The notes under the pieces are model-generated. The model had not been told where the DNA came from and did no database searches. It saw only the letters and a list, made by a program, of their open reading frames with translations. A DNA stretch of 64,000 nucleotides from Cerina litoralis (GTDB taxonomy: Bacteria; Bacteroidota; Bacteroidia; Flavobacteriales; Flavobacteriaceae), in the NCBI GenBank assembly GCA_022008415.1, contig JAIRBC010000019.1:40673-104672 (forward strand), given 5' to 3'. Below are positions 1 through 8,996 of this stretch, one piece after another; positions within the stretch are counted from its first letter, which is position 1, and every line of letters begins with the position of its first letter. The position numbers and the translations under genes were made by a program.

Positions 1-1242
1 CCAGTTTTCATAGCGAATGGCCACAATTTGGGCATCGTCATTAAAATAGAAGAATTCCTTTCTTGGCGATCTTTCGGCCTTGCCCGTCAAATAAGGAAGA
101 ATATTATAGCCGTCCAGATGATTGTGGAATTTTCTGCCATTGGAAGAAAACCCTCCTTTTAACAGATCCTCCTTAATATTGGGATTTCCGGCGGCCGCCA
201 CCAAGGTAGGGGCCCAATCCAATCCGCTTACGATCTGGTTGGAAACACTCCCGGGCTTAATGTGACCTGGCCATTTGATCATGGCGGGCACCCTGTAGGC
301 ACCCTCCCAGTTACTGGTCTTCTCATTACGGAAAGGACTGTTCGCGGCATCGGGCCATGTATTCTTGTGGGGCCCGTTGTCCGTAGAATACATCACAATG
401 GTATTGTCCGCAATTCCCAGTTCATCCAATTTGTCAAGCACGGTACCGACGAGTTTATCGTGCTCTATCATACCGTCCGCATACTCGGTGCGAGCTGTAA
501 GTCCGGGCTCGTCCCTACTTTCCGCCTTTACGTGGGTCCTAAAGTGCATGCGGGTAGTATTGTACCACACAAAGAAGGGTTTGTTGTTTTTTACCGCTTT
601 GTCCATAAACTTCATGGCGGCTGCCGCAGTTTCCTCATCAACAGTTTCCATCCGCTTTTTGGTCAATGGGCCCGTATCCTCGATCTTCCCATCGGCATAG
701 GAATGGATAACCCCTCTGGGTCCAAATTTCTTCTTAAACTCCGGATTGGTCGGGTAATTCCTGTTCTCGGGCTCCTCCTCCGCATTTAAGTGATAGAGAT
801 TCCCAAAGAACTCATCAAAACCATGATTTGTGGGCAGAAACTTGTCCCGGTCCCCCAAGTGGTTCTTTCCGAATTGGCCAGTTGCATAACCCAGAGGTTT
901 CAACATTTCGGCAATGGTAGCGTCCTTACTACTTAGACCCACATCGGCACCAGGAAGTCCCACTTTGGACATTCCCGTACGATAGGTGGTCTGACCGGTA
1001 ATAAATGTAGATCGTCCCGCGGTACAGCTCTGCTCGGCATAATAATCCGTAAATATCATACCTTCATTGGCTATACGGTCTATGTTCGGGGTCTGGTAAC
1101 CTACCAATCCCATGGTGTAGGCACTAATATTGGACTGGCCAACATCATCTCCCCATATCACCAGGATATTGGGCTTTTTCTGCGCAAATAGCGCGGTTGC
1201 CATCAGCAAGGCCAATGATAATAATGTTAATTTTCTTTTCAT
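1..1242 (-). CDS. Arylsulfatase, secreted (3' end beyond window)
   Basis: Partial gene: the ATG is at 1242-1240 and the frame stays open to base 1, so the C-terminus lies outside the window. The product starts with a signal peptide (MKRKLTLLSLALLMATALFA) followed by QKKPNILVIWGDDVG, the metal-binding start of sulfatases. The CTAGR sequence near residue 68 fits the C-x-P/A-x-R formylglycine motif, so the enzyme should need a maturase encoded elsewhere. It presumably removes sulfate esters from sulfated polysaccharides or other substrates in the periplasm; the substrate cannot be read. The PAS/HTH regulator lies upstream on the same strand, but a 358-base gap separates them. Family call is secure, specificity is not. 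Confidence 0.93.
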   Translation of the reverse strand, partial: MKRKLTLLSLALLMATALFAQKKPNILVIWGDDVGQSNISAYTMGLVGYQTPNIDRIANEGMIFTDYYAEQSCTAGRSTFITGQTTYRTGMSKVGLPGADVGLSSKDATIAEMLKPLGYATGQFGKNHLGDRDKFLPTNHGFDEFFGNLYHLNAEEEPENRNYPTNPEFKKKFGPRGVIHSYADGKIEDTGPLTKKRMETVDEETAAAAMKFMDKAVKNNKPFFVWYNTTRMHFRTHVKAESRDEPGLTARTEYADGMIEHDKLVGTVLDKLDELGIADNTIVMYSTDNGPHKNTWPDAANSPFRNEKTSNWEGAYRVPAMIKWPGHIKPGSVSNQIVSGLDWAPTLVAAAGNPNIKEDLLKGGFSSNGRKFHNHLDGYNILPYLTGKAERSPRKEFFYFNDDAQIVAIRYENW

Positions 1243-1483
1243 ACGTTCAATTTTAATGGTTAATAATTCTAAAGTAAAAGCGTTATGGATTTTAAGAATT
1301 TCTCTGCGCAAGAAGTACGTTTAGTTGGATTATTTTTTGGAATGTACGGCCTAAATCAAAATCGATAAAATCGATTTTCATTCAAATTATCCAATGGTAT
1401 TTTACGATACACTAAACAAATAACAGTTTAATCAAACAAAACATTATTTTATATGTCGAAATATTCAATAATTCGCAATTGGA

Positions 1484-1491
1484 CAAATATA
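1484..1491 (-). promoter_or_regulatory. Possible -7 box upstream of the sulfatase gene
   Basis: TATATTTG on the minus strand fits the Bacteroidetes TAnnTTTG element. No TTG was found at the right distance upstream, and the implied leader is about 235 nt, so this is weak. The rest of 1243-1600 is AT-rich and shows no coding signal. Confidence 0.25.
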
Positions 1492-1600
1492 GATTATTTT
1501 ACCGTTTGTAAAAAAATGGTAGTGGTGGACAAATGGCGGACAAAATGAAGAATATCCGCAAACAACGACTTTGGAACCGGGGTTTCGGAAAGGAGGCAAT

Positions 1601-2485
1601 TCAGAATTTGGAGATATAGGCATCCATATCCACGTCAGAGGCAAGGCCCAGCTTTTTCCGGATCCGATATCGCTTTTTTTTGAGCCCTTCCTTGGAGATG
1701 TTGAGCAATTGACATAATTGGGCCGAGGACATGAGTACTTTGATATAGGCGCAAAACCGCAGTTCCCCACTGGTTAGGCTTGGATGTACTTCCCGCAATC
1801 GTTTAAAGAATTGGTCGTGGACGCTACTAAATTGGATTTGGAACGTGTCCCAATTGTCCTCCAATTTGGACTGTAACCTGATTCCCTCCAAATGGCTCTG
1901 CAAACGCCTGTGCAGCGTTCCCAGGTCGTCAATATCCAATAATTCGGCGATTCTCCCGGACGCTTCCCGGAGTGCTTGTTCCCTGGCACTGTTTTCCAGG
2001 GCTACGGACATCAATTCATTTTCCTTTTGTTTTCTCTTGCGGATGGCTTGCTCCTTTTCCAGCCTTAAGAATTCAAGCTGTTCCTCCAGGGAAACAATAT
2101 GGGAGGCATCGATGCCCACCCCCATAAAATAGGGCTCGTTGTGCAATTCAAATTTATAGCCCTCGAAGATATAGGGCAATATTTCACCCCTCTTGGTCCG
2201 CAGGTTGCCCGACACATTCTTAACCTGACCCCGATCGTAGATTTCCTGAAGTGCCCTTTCAATGTCCGAGGCCGTATGGTCATCTATAAAGAAGAGCGGA
2301 GGCTTGTCCAGACATTCTTCCGAACTGTAGCCAGTAATGGTCATGTGGTTCTTGTTCCACGCCTTCAACTTTCCGCCATTGGGGCAAATTTTGTACAGAT
2401 AGAAAATGCCGGGTAGGCAATCCAGCAATTTTTGGTTGAATAGTCTACTCAAGACGGATTCCTCTAAGGTCTGGTCGCGATACAT
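1601..2485 (-). CDS. PAS-domain transcriptional regulator with C-terminal LuxR-like HTH
   Basis: 294 aa, no signal peptide. Residues about 15-135 look like a PAS sensor domain (PGIFYLYKI, ITGYSSEE, FEGYKF, FMGVGIDAS). A charged helical stretch at about 137-195 probably forms a coiled coil. The C-terminal 70 residues (LTSGELRFCAYIKVLMSSAQ, then LNISKEGLKKKRYRIRKKLG) match the helix-turn-helix used by Bacteroidetes relatives of LuxR-type regulators. It probably senses a small ligand and binds DNA. Its nearest downstream gene on the same strand is the sulfatase, a possible target, but that is inference. The leader carries two hairpins (see 2521-2600). Confidence 0.82.
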   Translation of the reverse strand: MYRDQTLEESVLSRLFNQKLLDCLPGIFYLYKICPNGGKLKAWNKNHMTITGYSSEECLDKPPLFFIDDHTASDIERALQEIYDRGQVKNVSGNLRTKRGEILPYIFEGYKFELHNEPYFMGVGIDASHIVSLEEQLEFLRLEKEQAIRKRKQKENELMSVALENSAREQALREASGRIAELLDIDDLGTLHRRLQSHLEGIRLQSKLEDNWDTFQIQFSSVHDQFFKRLREVHPSLTSGELRFCAYIKVLMSSAQLCQLLNISKEGLKKKRYRIRKKLGLASDVDMDAYISKF

Positions 2486-3101
2486 AAGCCTAAAATAAGT
2501 AACTTAAGGGAATTCCTGGCAAAAAAATCCCGTTTTCGCCATTCTTTGCCCAACGGGACTTTTGAAATCGGTGGTTTTTGGCGGTTGCTCTTAAAACCGC
2601 AACAAAGATGTATATACTACTTTGTTAAACGAAAAATAGGCGCAGGGGTCCGGGTCGGGTGAATTGAACTTTCGTCCACAAAAAAAATAGGGGGTTTCCC
2701 TCTACACTCATCCTCAAAATAACCCGAAACGGTCCTATGGTTTCGGTTTTAACCTGTTAATTTTGCTTCGTCACCTTCAATTTTATACAAATAAAAGATG
2801 CTTGTTAGGCTGTCTCAATTTTTTACTTAAAACGCTGTTAACGGCAAGTCGGTTATTTCAAATACATCCTGTCCCATTGTTTCTATCTCGTTTCGCTAAA
2901 GTTTCCAATAACCCATTTGTCATATAACACGTTCAACATGGCGAATTATGCTTGAGTTGTAATCGCAAATATCCAAAAGCGCAGCGGTACCTATACTAAT
3001 AAGGGGTAGTTGCTGAAAAATACCAAAAATCAAGTTGCAAAATGCGAAATTCCCAGGTGAAAGAAAAAGTTTAAACCATTTCTATATTTTAAGATCGTTC
3101 C
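2486..3101. other. 616-base non-coding gap with three hairpins
   Basis: No convincing reading frame on either strand. Visible structures are a CCGAAAC/GTTTCGG hairpin (2724-2746, 9-nt loop), a GCGGTT/AACCGC hairpin (2581-2600) and a CCCGTT/AACGGG hairpin with an adjacent T-run on the minus strand (2521-2557). The stretch 2750-3100 shows nothing recognisable. Confidence 0.5.
2521..2557 (-). terminator. Terminator-like hairpin in front of the PAS/HTH gene
   Basis: On the minus strand CCCGTT and AACGGG form a 6-bp stem with a 17-nt loop, followed by ATTTTTTT. It sits only about 35 bases before the regulator's ATG and about 545 bases after the upstream HAD gene, so it could be a late terminator of that gene or an attenuator in the regulator's leader. 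Confidence 0.45.
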
Positions 3102-4157
3102 CTACTTCTTGTCAAACGGATAGATTACGTTCCAATCGTCTTTCATATCGGCCAAGGTCCAGCCTTTTTCATTGGCTTCGTCCAATCCTTTGTCGAATGT
3201 GCCAATATGGGATTTCCTATCGTACGCCCATTCCCGTATAGAATCGGTATGGTGTACATACAGCTTAAAGGATTTAAACGTATTTGAGTCTGCCCATCGC
3301 AGCATCTGCAGGTCCCCATCGGAGTTCCCGGCGGCAAAAACAGGTCGGCGGCCGATGTAACGATTAATCCCTACGGGTTTCCCTTCCTTGTCGTCTATAA
3401 GATCTATCTTGGCCAGTCTTTCTATGTAAGGCTTCCCGTCGTTATACTCGTATTTTGTCTGTATGCTGCTTCCAATAACCTGATCTTTTGGGATACCGTA
3501 AACCGCTTCGGTCCATGGGCGCATAAATTCGATACCTCCTCCCGATACGATAAAGGTTTTAAAATCATTGGCCCTGAGATAGTCTAACAGCTCCAGCATG
3601 GGCTGGTATACCAATTCGTTAAAGTGTTTCTTTTTTGTAGGGTGCTCTGCGGTAGCGATCCAGTCTTTCACCAGTCTTTCGAACTCGTCCGTAGTGGTTC
3701 CCGCATGGGTCGTTATTACAATTTCCAACAAACCTTTTTCTCCCTGTTTTATCAGGGTCGGCATATCGTTTTCCAAAACGGCCTTATACGGTTGTTTGTT
3801 CTTCCATTCCGGGTGTTCAGGAGCCATTTTTTTTATGCGGTCCAAGGCAAAAAAGAATTGAAAATATATCGGTTGCTCGGACCACAGGGTGCCGTCGTTG
3901 TCAAAGGTAGCGATGCGGTCCAGCACGGGTATAAAATTTGCGCCATCCTTATTGGTAACGTCTTCTACGAAGTCGATGATGGCATTCTTGGTCTTACCAT
4001 CGTTCCAGGAAGGCAGGGGATCGGTTTTCTTTAAGTTTTCAGTTACTTCAACAACCTCCGGTTTTGTTCCCGTTTGCTCCTTACAGGAAACCATAAAACT
4101 CAAGACCATAAACAGGCTCAGCAATGTTGCGGTAATCTTTTTTGTTTTAAAATACAT
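3102..4157 (-). CDS. HAD-family phosphatase lipoprotein
   Basis: 351 aa. An N-terminal lipobox (LSFMVSC, Cys25) marks a lipoprotein. HAD motif I is FDNDGTLW with the nucleophile at about Asp86, motif II is FIVSGGG, and motif IV is AGNSDGDLQML. The order and spacing resemble phosphoserine-phosphatase-like HAD proteins with a large cap. It probably hydrolyses a phosphoester outside the cytoplasm; the substrate is unknown. It is the last gene of the leftward run that includes the ATP-grasp and GCS2 ligases, 118 bases after the previous gene, so co-transcription is possible but not shown. Confidence 0.85.
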   Translation of the reverse strand: MYFKTKKITATLLSLFMVLSFMVSCKEQTGTKPEVVEVTENLKKTDPLPSWNDGKTKNAIIDFVEDVTNKDGANFIPVLDRIATFDNDGTLWSEQPIYFQFFFALDRIKKMAPEHPEWKNKQPYKAVLENDMPTLIKQGEKGLLEIVITTHAGTTTDEFERLVKDWIATAEHPTKKKHFNELVYQPMLELLDYLRANDFKTFIVSGGGIEFMRPWTEAVYGIPKDQVIGSSIQTKYEYNDGKPYIERLAKIDLIDDKEGKPVGINRYIGRRPVFAAGNSDGDLQMLRWADSNTFKSFKLYVHHTDSIREWAYDRKSHIGTFDKGLDEANEKGWTLADMKDDWNVIYPFDKK

Positions 4158-4275
4158 GGCAAGGTATTTTTGGGTTAATGGAATACTTTAAAAGGATAGA
4201 AGATCAATCGTGATGTTATGTCCTAATTAATCTCTGTCGGGTTTTATAATGTTTGCCTTTTTTAGAATAATTTAT

Positions 4276-5475
4276 TTACGTTGCTTCAAAAAAGCTGATC
4301 GAAGATCCGATCCAGGTATCATCGGTTAGGTAAGAGACATTGATCAACTCCCCCTTGCTCATCCGGGTTAGGTTGATGACGGGTTTTAGCCTGTTTTCCG
4401 CTTCGTTCCAGACATAGAGTATGCGCAGTTCTACCTTTGCGTTTTTCTCGGAATTCGTTTTGATCAGCCAGGCATAATCCACTTTCTGCTGTAGGATGTA
4501 GTTCTGCCGATCCTTTATTTTACTAATGGTGTTTGGTGTAGGATGTAGGTCTATACCCTGTCCCGCAAAAGAAAACAGGGGTTTTAAGACATATTTTTTT
4601 AAATCGATATCGGAAGGATAGTCGTTTAAGTAATAAGACCTGGGTATGTTTTTATGCCTTAAAAGCGGCATTATACATTTAGAGATCATAAAGAACCAGT
4701 CTGGATGGGTAACCCATTCCACATCCACGTCATCGTTGAGGTTAAAACTGGTTTTTAGGTCTTTGGTGCGGACGATCTCATCAAAGATAACCCGGTTGTA
4801 AATTCGTTTAATTGGAATTTTCCGCCCTTCTTTTTCATAGAACAACTTTCTGCCCTCCTTGAGTATTTTGGTCATGCAGACCACCTCGATCCCCAGCGCT
4901 TTTTTGGTGGCCAAAAAATCGATGCGGGTCTTCTGTTTTTCAGGATAAATTTCCATCAAGATCACATTTTCAGGATCTTCATCGCCGAGTATTACCCTTC
5001 TAACTTCTTCCAAATAGCTGGTATCGTCCAGCCCGCTAAGGAAGTAATGAAAACCTTCCTCGGGCATGTTGGGATAGTTCTTTAAGTACGACTTACCCAA
5101 AAAGGGTTGATAGAAAAATAGGGTAGGGAAGGCTTGTAGTTCGATGAGTCTGGGTGTTATCCCGCCATTTCCATCATCACATAACCCAAAATCGATCGCT
5201 AAAAAATGGGGTTTCCCCATGGGAGAGGGAGATTGCAAATGGGTTGGAATGAATTTCCGTCTAATGTCTGCCAGATCTAGGTGCCATAGTTGGTCTACAA
5301 TCGCATCACAGGCGTCAAAAACCTCTTTTTTTAATTCTTTGTCCAAAAATACGGGAGTTTCCGAGATACGAAAGGCAGCTGGTTCGCCAAACTTCTTTTC
5401 GAGGTCATTTTTCAGGTTTTCGTAGTATTCCTGTTTAAAATTGGCATTGAACGCTTTCCTGATCTTGGGTATCAT
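4276..5475 (-). CDS. Divergent ATP-grasp-like protein, function unknown
   Basis: 399 aa, soluble. The C-terminal half has features of an ATP-grasp fold: KKYVLKPLFSFAGQGIDL (Lys298 would contact ATP), YILQQKV, VELRILYVW (Glu349/Arg351) and INLTRMSKG (Asn368). The N-terminal half has a conserved-looking FLAIDFGLCDDGNGGITPR and LIELQAFPTLFFYQPF. The arrangement recalls glutathionylspermidine-synthase-like or permuted ATP-grasp ligases, which join a carboxylate to an amine. Its ATG overlaps the stop of the amidotransferase gene (ATGA at 5472-5475), so the two are translationally coupled and probably act together. The ATP-grasp assignment is motif-based; the reaction is not known. Confidence 0.68.
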   Translation of the reverse strand: MIPKIRKAFNANFKQEYYENLKNDLEKKFGEPAAFRISETPVFLDKELKKEVFDACDAIVDQLWHLDLADIRRKFIPTHLQSPSPMGKPHFLAIDFGLCDDGNGGITPRLIELQAFPTLFFYQPFLGKSYLKNYPNMPEEGFHYFLSGLDDTSYLEEVRRVILGDEDPENVILMEIYPEKQKTRIDFLATKKALGIEVVCMTKILKEGRKLFYEKEGRKIPIKRIYNRVIFDEIVRTKDLKTSFNLNDDVDVEWVTHPDWFFMISKCIMPLLRHKNIPRSYYLNDYPSDIDLKKYVLKPLFSFAGQGIDLHPTPNTISKIKDRQNYILQQKVDYAWLIKTNSEKNAKVELRILYVWNEAENRLKPVINLTRMSKGELINVSYLTDDTWIGSSISFFEAT

Positions 5476-6308
5476 GCGGAGACAAGTTTGTAATTGTCAA
5501 TAGCTTCGGCGGCCTGCTGCAAAAAGCGGGGGATTATGGTGAGGTTGGTTTTCATAATCTTATTGTCGTCTACCAATTGCTCCAACATATCCAAATATTT
5601 GCGCTTGCCATATTTTTTGATGATCTGTTCCCTTTTTTCCTCTTTTTTAAAGTGGCGTAGCATACCCTCCGAATCGGCTTCGGGATGAAATTGTACCCCA
5701 AATATTTCCTTGCTGAACCGAATGGCCATAACGGCTCTTTCCAAAGGCACATGGGGTCTAATTTTCTCTCTGCAGAGCACCTTGCCATCCATAGTATCCA
5801 GCTTCCATTCGGCTGGCCCTACTACCTGGTAATCTCTCGAATCTACGGCGTAGAACGGATTGTCGAGTCCTTCGAACAGGGTTTCGTGTTCTCCGCTCCT
5901 GGTCTTAAAAATGGGCAGAATTCCGAATGAGGTCGACCTGCGTTTGGTGACCTTGGCCAAATCCCAATGCAAACAAGCGAGTTGGAAGGAGTGGCAGATG
6001 AGAAAAATATGCTTTTTATTGGGCTCGGAAAGGTTGTGGTACAAGAGGGCATCGAGAAGACCAAAATAGGCCATTTCCCATTCTTCTCCCGAAACCATAG
6101 GGGACCCAGGTCCTCCCGAGGAAATATAAATATCGTAATCTTTGAGGTTGGGGATTTCTCCCTTTACCCTAACATCAAAAATATCGTAGGTGCCCTTCCT
6201 TTCGTTTTGGGCCAAAAAATCGCCTGCCAGCATTTTTAAGCAGCGCATTCCCTCATTGGGATGGCCGGCATTCATATCCAGTAAGGCTATTTTATAGGTG
6301 TTTTGCAT
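5472..6308 (-). CDS. Class I glutamine amidotransferase-like protein
   Basis: 278 aa from the ATG at 6308 (MQNTYKIALLDMN). An upstream in-frame ATG at 6359 would add 17 residues that do not resemble the family start, so the shorter form is preferred. The triad is visible: nucleophile in LICHSFQ (Cys105) and GVQFHPEAD (His208, Glu210); SSGGPGSP forms the oxyanion-side loop. Such domains release ammonia from glutamine or hydrolyse gamma-glutamyl bonds. Between a GCS2 ligase and an ATP-grasp-like gene, it could feed ammonia to a ligase or cut a gamma-glutamyl intermediate; that role is inferred. Confidence 0.86.
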   Translation of the reverse strand: MQNTYKIALLDMNAGHPNEGMRCLKMLAGDFLAQNERKGTYDIFDVRVKGEIPNLKDYDIYISSGGPGSPMVSGEEWEMAYFGLLDALLYHNLSEPNKKHIFLICHSFQLACLHWDLAKVTKRRSTSFGILPIFKTRSGEHETLFEGLDNPFYAVDSRDYQVVGPAEWKLDTMDGKVLCREKIRPHVPLERAVMAIRFSKEIFGVQFHPEADSEGMLRHFKKEEKREQIIKKYGKRKYLDMLEQLVDDNKIMKTNLTIIPRFLQQAAEAIDNYKLVSA

Positions 6309-6392
6309 TATTTCTAAATTACGGTAAACAGTTAGCTCTCTGCTACCCAAGGGTAACATACTAAATCGTTAGCCGACCGCAAATGTATGAAA

Positions 6393-7490
6393 CTAAAGTC
6401 CCTTTGTAGTTTGGCCGACGACATATTTTACCACTTCTTTAAAATCACGGGTATCTTCATATAGCTTCAATTGTCTGTCCGCACCGGAACCCTGTTCCAG
6501 AATTTGATACACGTAATTGACCTCCGTACGGCATCCGAGGTCATCTACCACGTCATCAATAAATTCTAACAATTCTTGTACCAAAAGGGCAAAGGGAACC
6601 TCTTCCTCCTTCCCAAAATCTATGAGTTTGGCCTCAACTCCCCATCGCGCCGCCCGCCATTTATTCTCATTGATCAGGATACGGCGGTAGGACCTAAAGC
6701 TTTGGTTCTTGCGGTGCAGTTTGCTCAGTTTGGCTATTATACACTGCATTAGTGCCGCAACGCAGACCACCTCGTCAACGGTCATCATCATGTCGCAAAT
6801 CCTAAATTCTACCGTGGGATAAAAAGGGTGCAATCGTATGTCCCACCATATCTTCTTACCGTTGTCAATGCAGTTGGTTTTTACGAGTACTTCGATAAAT
6901 TTATCGTATTCCGCCACACTGGCGAAATAGGGAGGGATACCCGTTCTTGGAAACTTGTCGAATATTTTGGATCGAAACGATTTAAACCCGGTCTCACGGC
7001 CTTCCCAAAAGGGCGAATTGGTAGACAGTGCGTACAAATGGGGCAGAAAATAGCGGGCCACGTTCATGACCTGCAATCCTTCCTCCCTATTGGGAATGCC
7101 CACGTGTACGTGCATACCAAAAATAAGGTTGGATCGGGCAACATCTTTCATCTCCGCGATCAATACATCATAACGGGGATTGGGCGTTATCAATTGTTCG
7201 CTCCATTGCGAAAATGGATGGGTGCCCGAAGCGGCGACCAAAAGGCCTTCCTTTGCCGCAAGGTCTACCACCTGCTGGCGTAGGTACGAAACCTCGTCGC
7301 GGGCTTCTTGGATGTTCTCGCAGACATTGGTGCCCATTTCCACGACCGATTGGTGCATTTCTTCCTTGATTCGCTCTTTTAACAATACCTTTCCCCCGTC
7401 AATGATTTTTGACATGTGCGAGCGCAATGTCAGCGTATCATGATCCAATATCTGAAATTCCTCTTCTATTCCCAATGTAAATTTGTGCAT
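6393..7490 (-). CDS. GCS2-family carboxylate-amine ligase (YbdK-like)
   Basis: 365 aa. MHKFTLGIEEEFQILD is the metal/ATP-binding start of the glutamate-cysteine ligase type 2 family, and FGMHVHVGIPN is its histidine motif. Members join the carboxylate of glutamate or another acid to an amine using ATP; E. coli YbdK is the best-known relative. Length is normal for the family. The gene lies 126 bases after the ATP-grasp gene and 84 bases before the amidotransferase start. The flanking ligases argue for a dedicated pathway rather than ordinary glutathione synthesis. Confidence 0.88.
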   Translation of the reverse strand: MHKFTLGIEEEFQILDHDTLTLRSHMSKIIDGGKVLLKERIKEEMHQSVVEMGTNVCENIQEARDEVSYLRQQVVDLAAKEGLLVAASGTHPFSQWSEQLITPNPRYDVLIAEMKDVARSNLIFGMHVHVGIPNREEGLQVMNVARYFLPHLYALSTNSPFWEGRETGFKSFRSKIFDKFPRTGIPPYFASVAEYDKFIEVLVKTNCIDNGKKIWWDIRLHPFYPTVEFRICDMMMTVDEVVCVAALMQCIIAKLSKLHRKNQSFRSYRRILINENKWRAARWGVEAKLIDFGKEEEVPFALLVQELLEFIDDVVDDLGCRTEVNYVYQILEQGSGADRQLKLYEDTRDFKEVVKYVVGQTTKGL

Positions 7491-7521
7491 CTCGGTGTCT
7501 TTGAATTAAAAAAGGGTTTGG

Positions 7522-7542
7522 TTTCCCCCCGTCTTGGGGAAA
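7522..7542. other. Hairpin between the ATP-grasp and GCS2 genes
   Basis: TTTCCCC (7522-7528) and GGGGAAA (7536-7542) form a perfect 7-bp stem with a 7-nt loop. On the minus strand a T-run follows about 10 bases later. It may stop or slow some transcription inside the run, or stabilise the mRNA end. Confidence 0.45.
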
Positions 7543-7616
7543 TGGAAAGCAGCATTCTTCTACGAAGTAAAATCATAAAATCAACGGTTTAATGTCCCAA
7601 ATCTAACGTTTCACGT

Positions 7617-8855
7617 CTATTTAGTCTTCTTGGGCGAATTTTTGGTGCCGCTTACCGCTTTGGAGACCGATTTTTTACCAGGGACGACTTTTTTGGTCGG
7701 TCCTGTTTTAGGTTTAGCCGATACCTTTTTCGCAGGGGTAGCCTTTGCTTTCACCGTGGCGGTTTTTGTCGCCGCTTTTTTAACGGTAGTCCGTGTCTTG
7801 GAATCTGTTGACTTAGCCTTTGTAGCTATTGGTTTTTTAACCATGGCCTTCTTGGCCTGTACAGCGGTCTTTAAATTGACCTCCTCCGATTTTGGTTTTG
7901 AGGGGCTCACGGCCGACCGTACAAAGGTACCCCACGAACTATTGTGTTGATTTGTTGTGTGGGAAAGTGCTTTTTCAATCGCGAATTTGGAAGCGTGCTC
8001 CACGATCCAATCAAAATTAACCTGGCCCACGGAATGAACATCGGCATCCGGGGCAGGGTTGCAAAAATCGATGGCGTAAGGAATCCCGTTGCGCACGGCA
8101 AATTCTACGGTATTAAAATCGTAGCCCAAAGCCTGGTTTAGTTTTATGGTGTAGTCATGGATGGTCTTCATCAATTTTATTTGTTCGTCCCCGGTGGTTT
8201 TGGGGCTGGTATTGTAGCGGTCGTGAAACTCGTTCCGGGGTTCATAGGGCATAATATGCACGTATTTTTGTCCGAGGCAATACACCCGGTAATAGTCGTC
8301 AAAAACTATTTCCTCCTGGAGCATCATGACCAATTGTCCCGTTTCCTTGTGTTTTTCGAAGAGGTCATCTGCATTATCTACCCGATATACACTTTTCCAA
8401 CCCCCTCCGGAATGGGGTTTCATATAGGCCGGAAAACCGATATAATTAAAAATATATTCCCAATCCAATGGATCCTCCAGATTGCGGAAAGACTTTGCAG
8501 TCGTATCGTCGGGTCGATGGTTGGACGGCAACAATACGGTCTTAGGTACTGGGATCCCCAATTTTACGGAAAGACAGTTGTTAAAGAATTTCTCGTCGGC
8601 ACTCCACCAGAACGGATTGTTGATTACCGCCGTGCCCATCAGGGCGGCGTTTTTAAGATAGGCCCTGTAAAAAGGTACTTCTTGGGAAATGCGGTCTATG
8701 ATTACATCGTAACCATAGTCTATACCTTGCTGTACTTTGTCTATCTTAACGGGTTCGGCAACTACTTTGTCTCCGCCCATCGCATTTACCTTATCTATGA
8801 ATGCCCAAGGGAAGGTGTCTTCCATGCCGAATAATATACCTACTTTTTTTGCCAT
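7617..8855 (-). CDS. RimK-like ATP-grasp ligase with histone-H1-like basic tail
   Basis: 412 aa. Residues 1-305 form an ATP-grasp module: pre-ATP-grasp start KKVGILFGMED, AYMKPHSGGGWKSV (Lys146 and glycine-rich loop), LQEEIVFDDYYRVYCLG (Glu181/182, Arg190), and FNTVEFAVRNGIPYAIDFCN (Glu251, Asn266). Such enzymes make amide or peptide bonds through acyl phosphates. Residues about 315-412 are a low-complexity tail of Lys, Ala, Thr, Pro and Ser with repeated KKAATK/AKATPAKK-like units, like histone H1 or bacterial H1-like proteins. The tail could bind nucleic acid or be a substrate for modification; neither is shown. Second gene of the leftward run. Confidence 0.85.
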   Translation of the reverse strand: MAKKVGILFGMEDTFPWAFIDKVNAMGGDKVVAEPVKIDKVQQGIDYGYDVIIDRISQEVPFYRAYLKNAALMGTAVINNPFWWSADEKFFNNCLSVKLGIPVPKTVLLPSNHRPDDTTAKSFRNLEDPLDWEYIFNYIGFPAYMKPHSGGGWKSVYRVDNADDLFEKHKETGQLVMMLQEEIVFDDYYRVYCLGQKYVHIMPYEPRNEFHDRYNTSPKTTGDEQIKLMKTIHDYTIKLNQALGYDFNTVEFAVRNGIPYAIDFCNPAPDADVHSVGQVNFDWIVEHASKFAIEKALSHTTNQHNSSWGTFVRSAVSPSKPKSEEVNLKTAVQAKKAMVKKPIATKAKSTDSKTRTTVKKAATKTATVKAKATPAKKVSAKPKTGPTKKVVPGKKSVSKAVSGTKNSPKKTK

Positions 8856-8996
8856 GAGTTTTTGTTTTATGTTATGTTTTTTAATTGTTCAATGTTGCTT
8901 GTCGGCAGGTATGGACCGTTGTTCAAATAAAGAGGAACAAGGTCCAAATGGGATAAACTATTTTAACCCTTAAACATGCTGATCCTTTAAAAAAGC

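Noticed and set aside
262..789. 175-aa plus-strand frame near the left edge
   Set aside because: It lies opposite the sulfatase gene, which is only missing from simple frame lists because its end is outside the window.
8157..8834. 225-aa plus-strand frame
   Set aside because: It lies opposite the ATP-grasp gene, whose motifs are clear.
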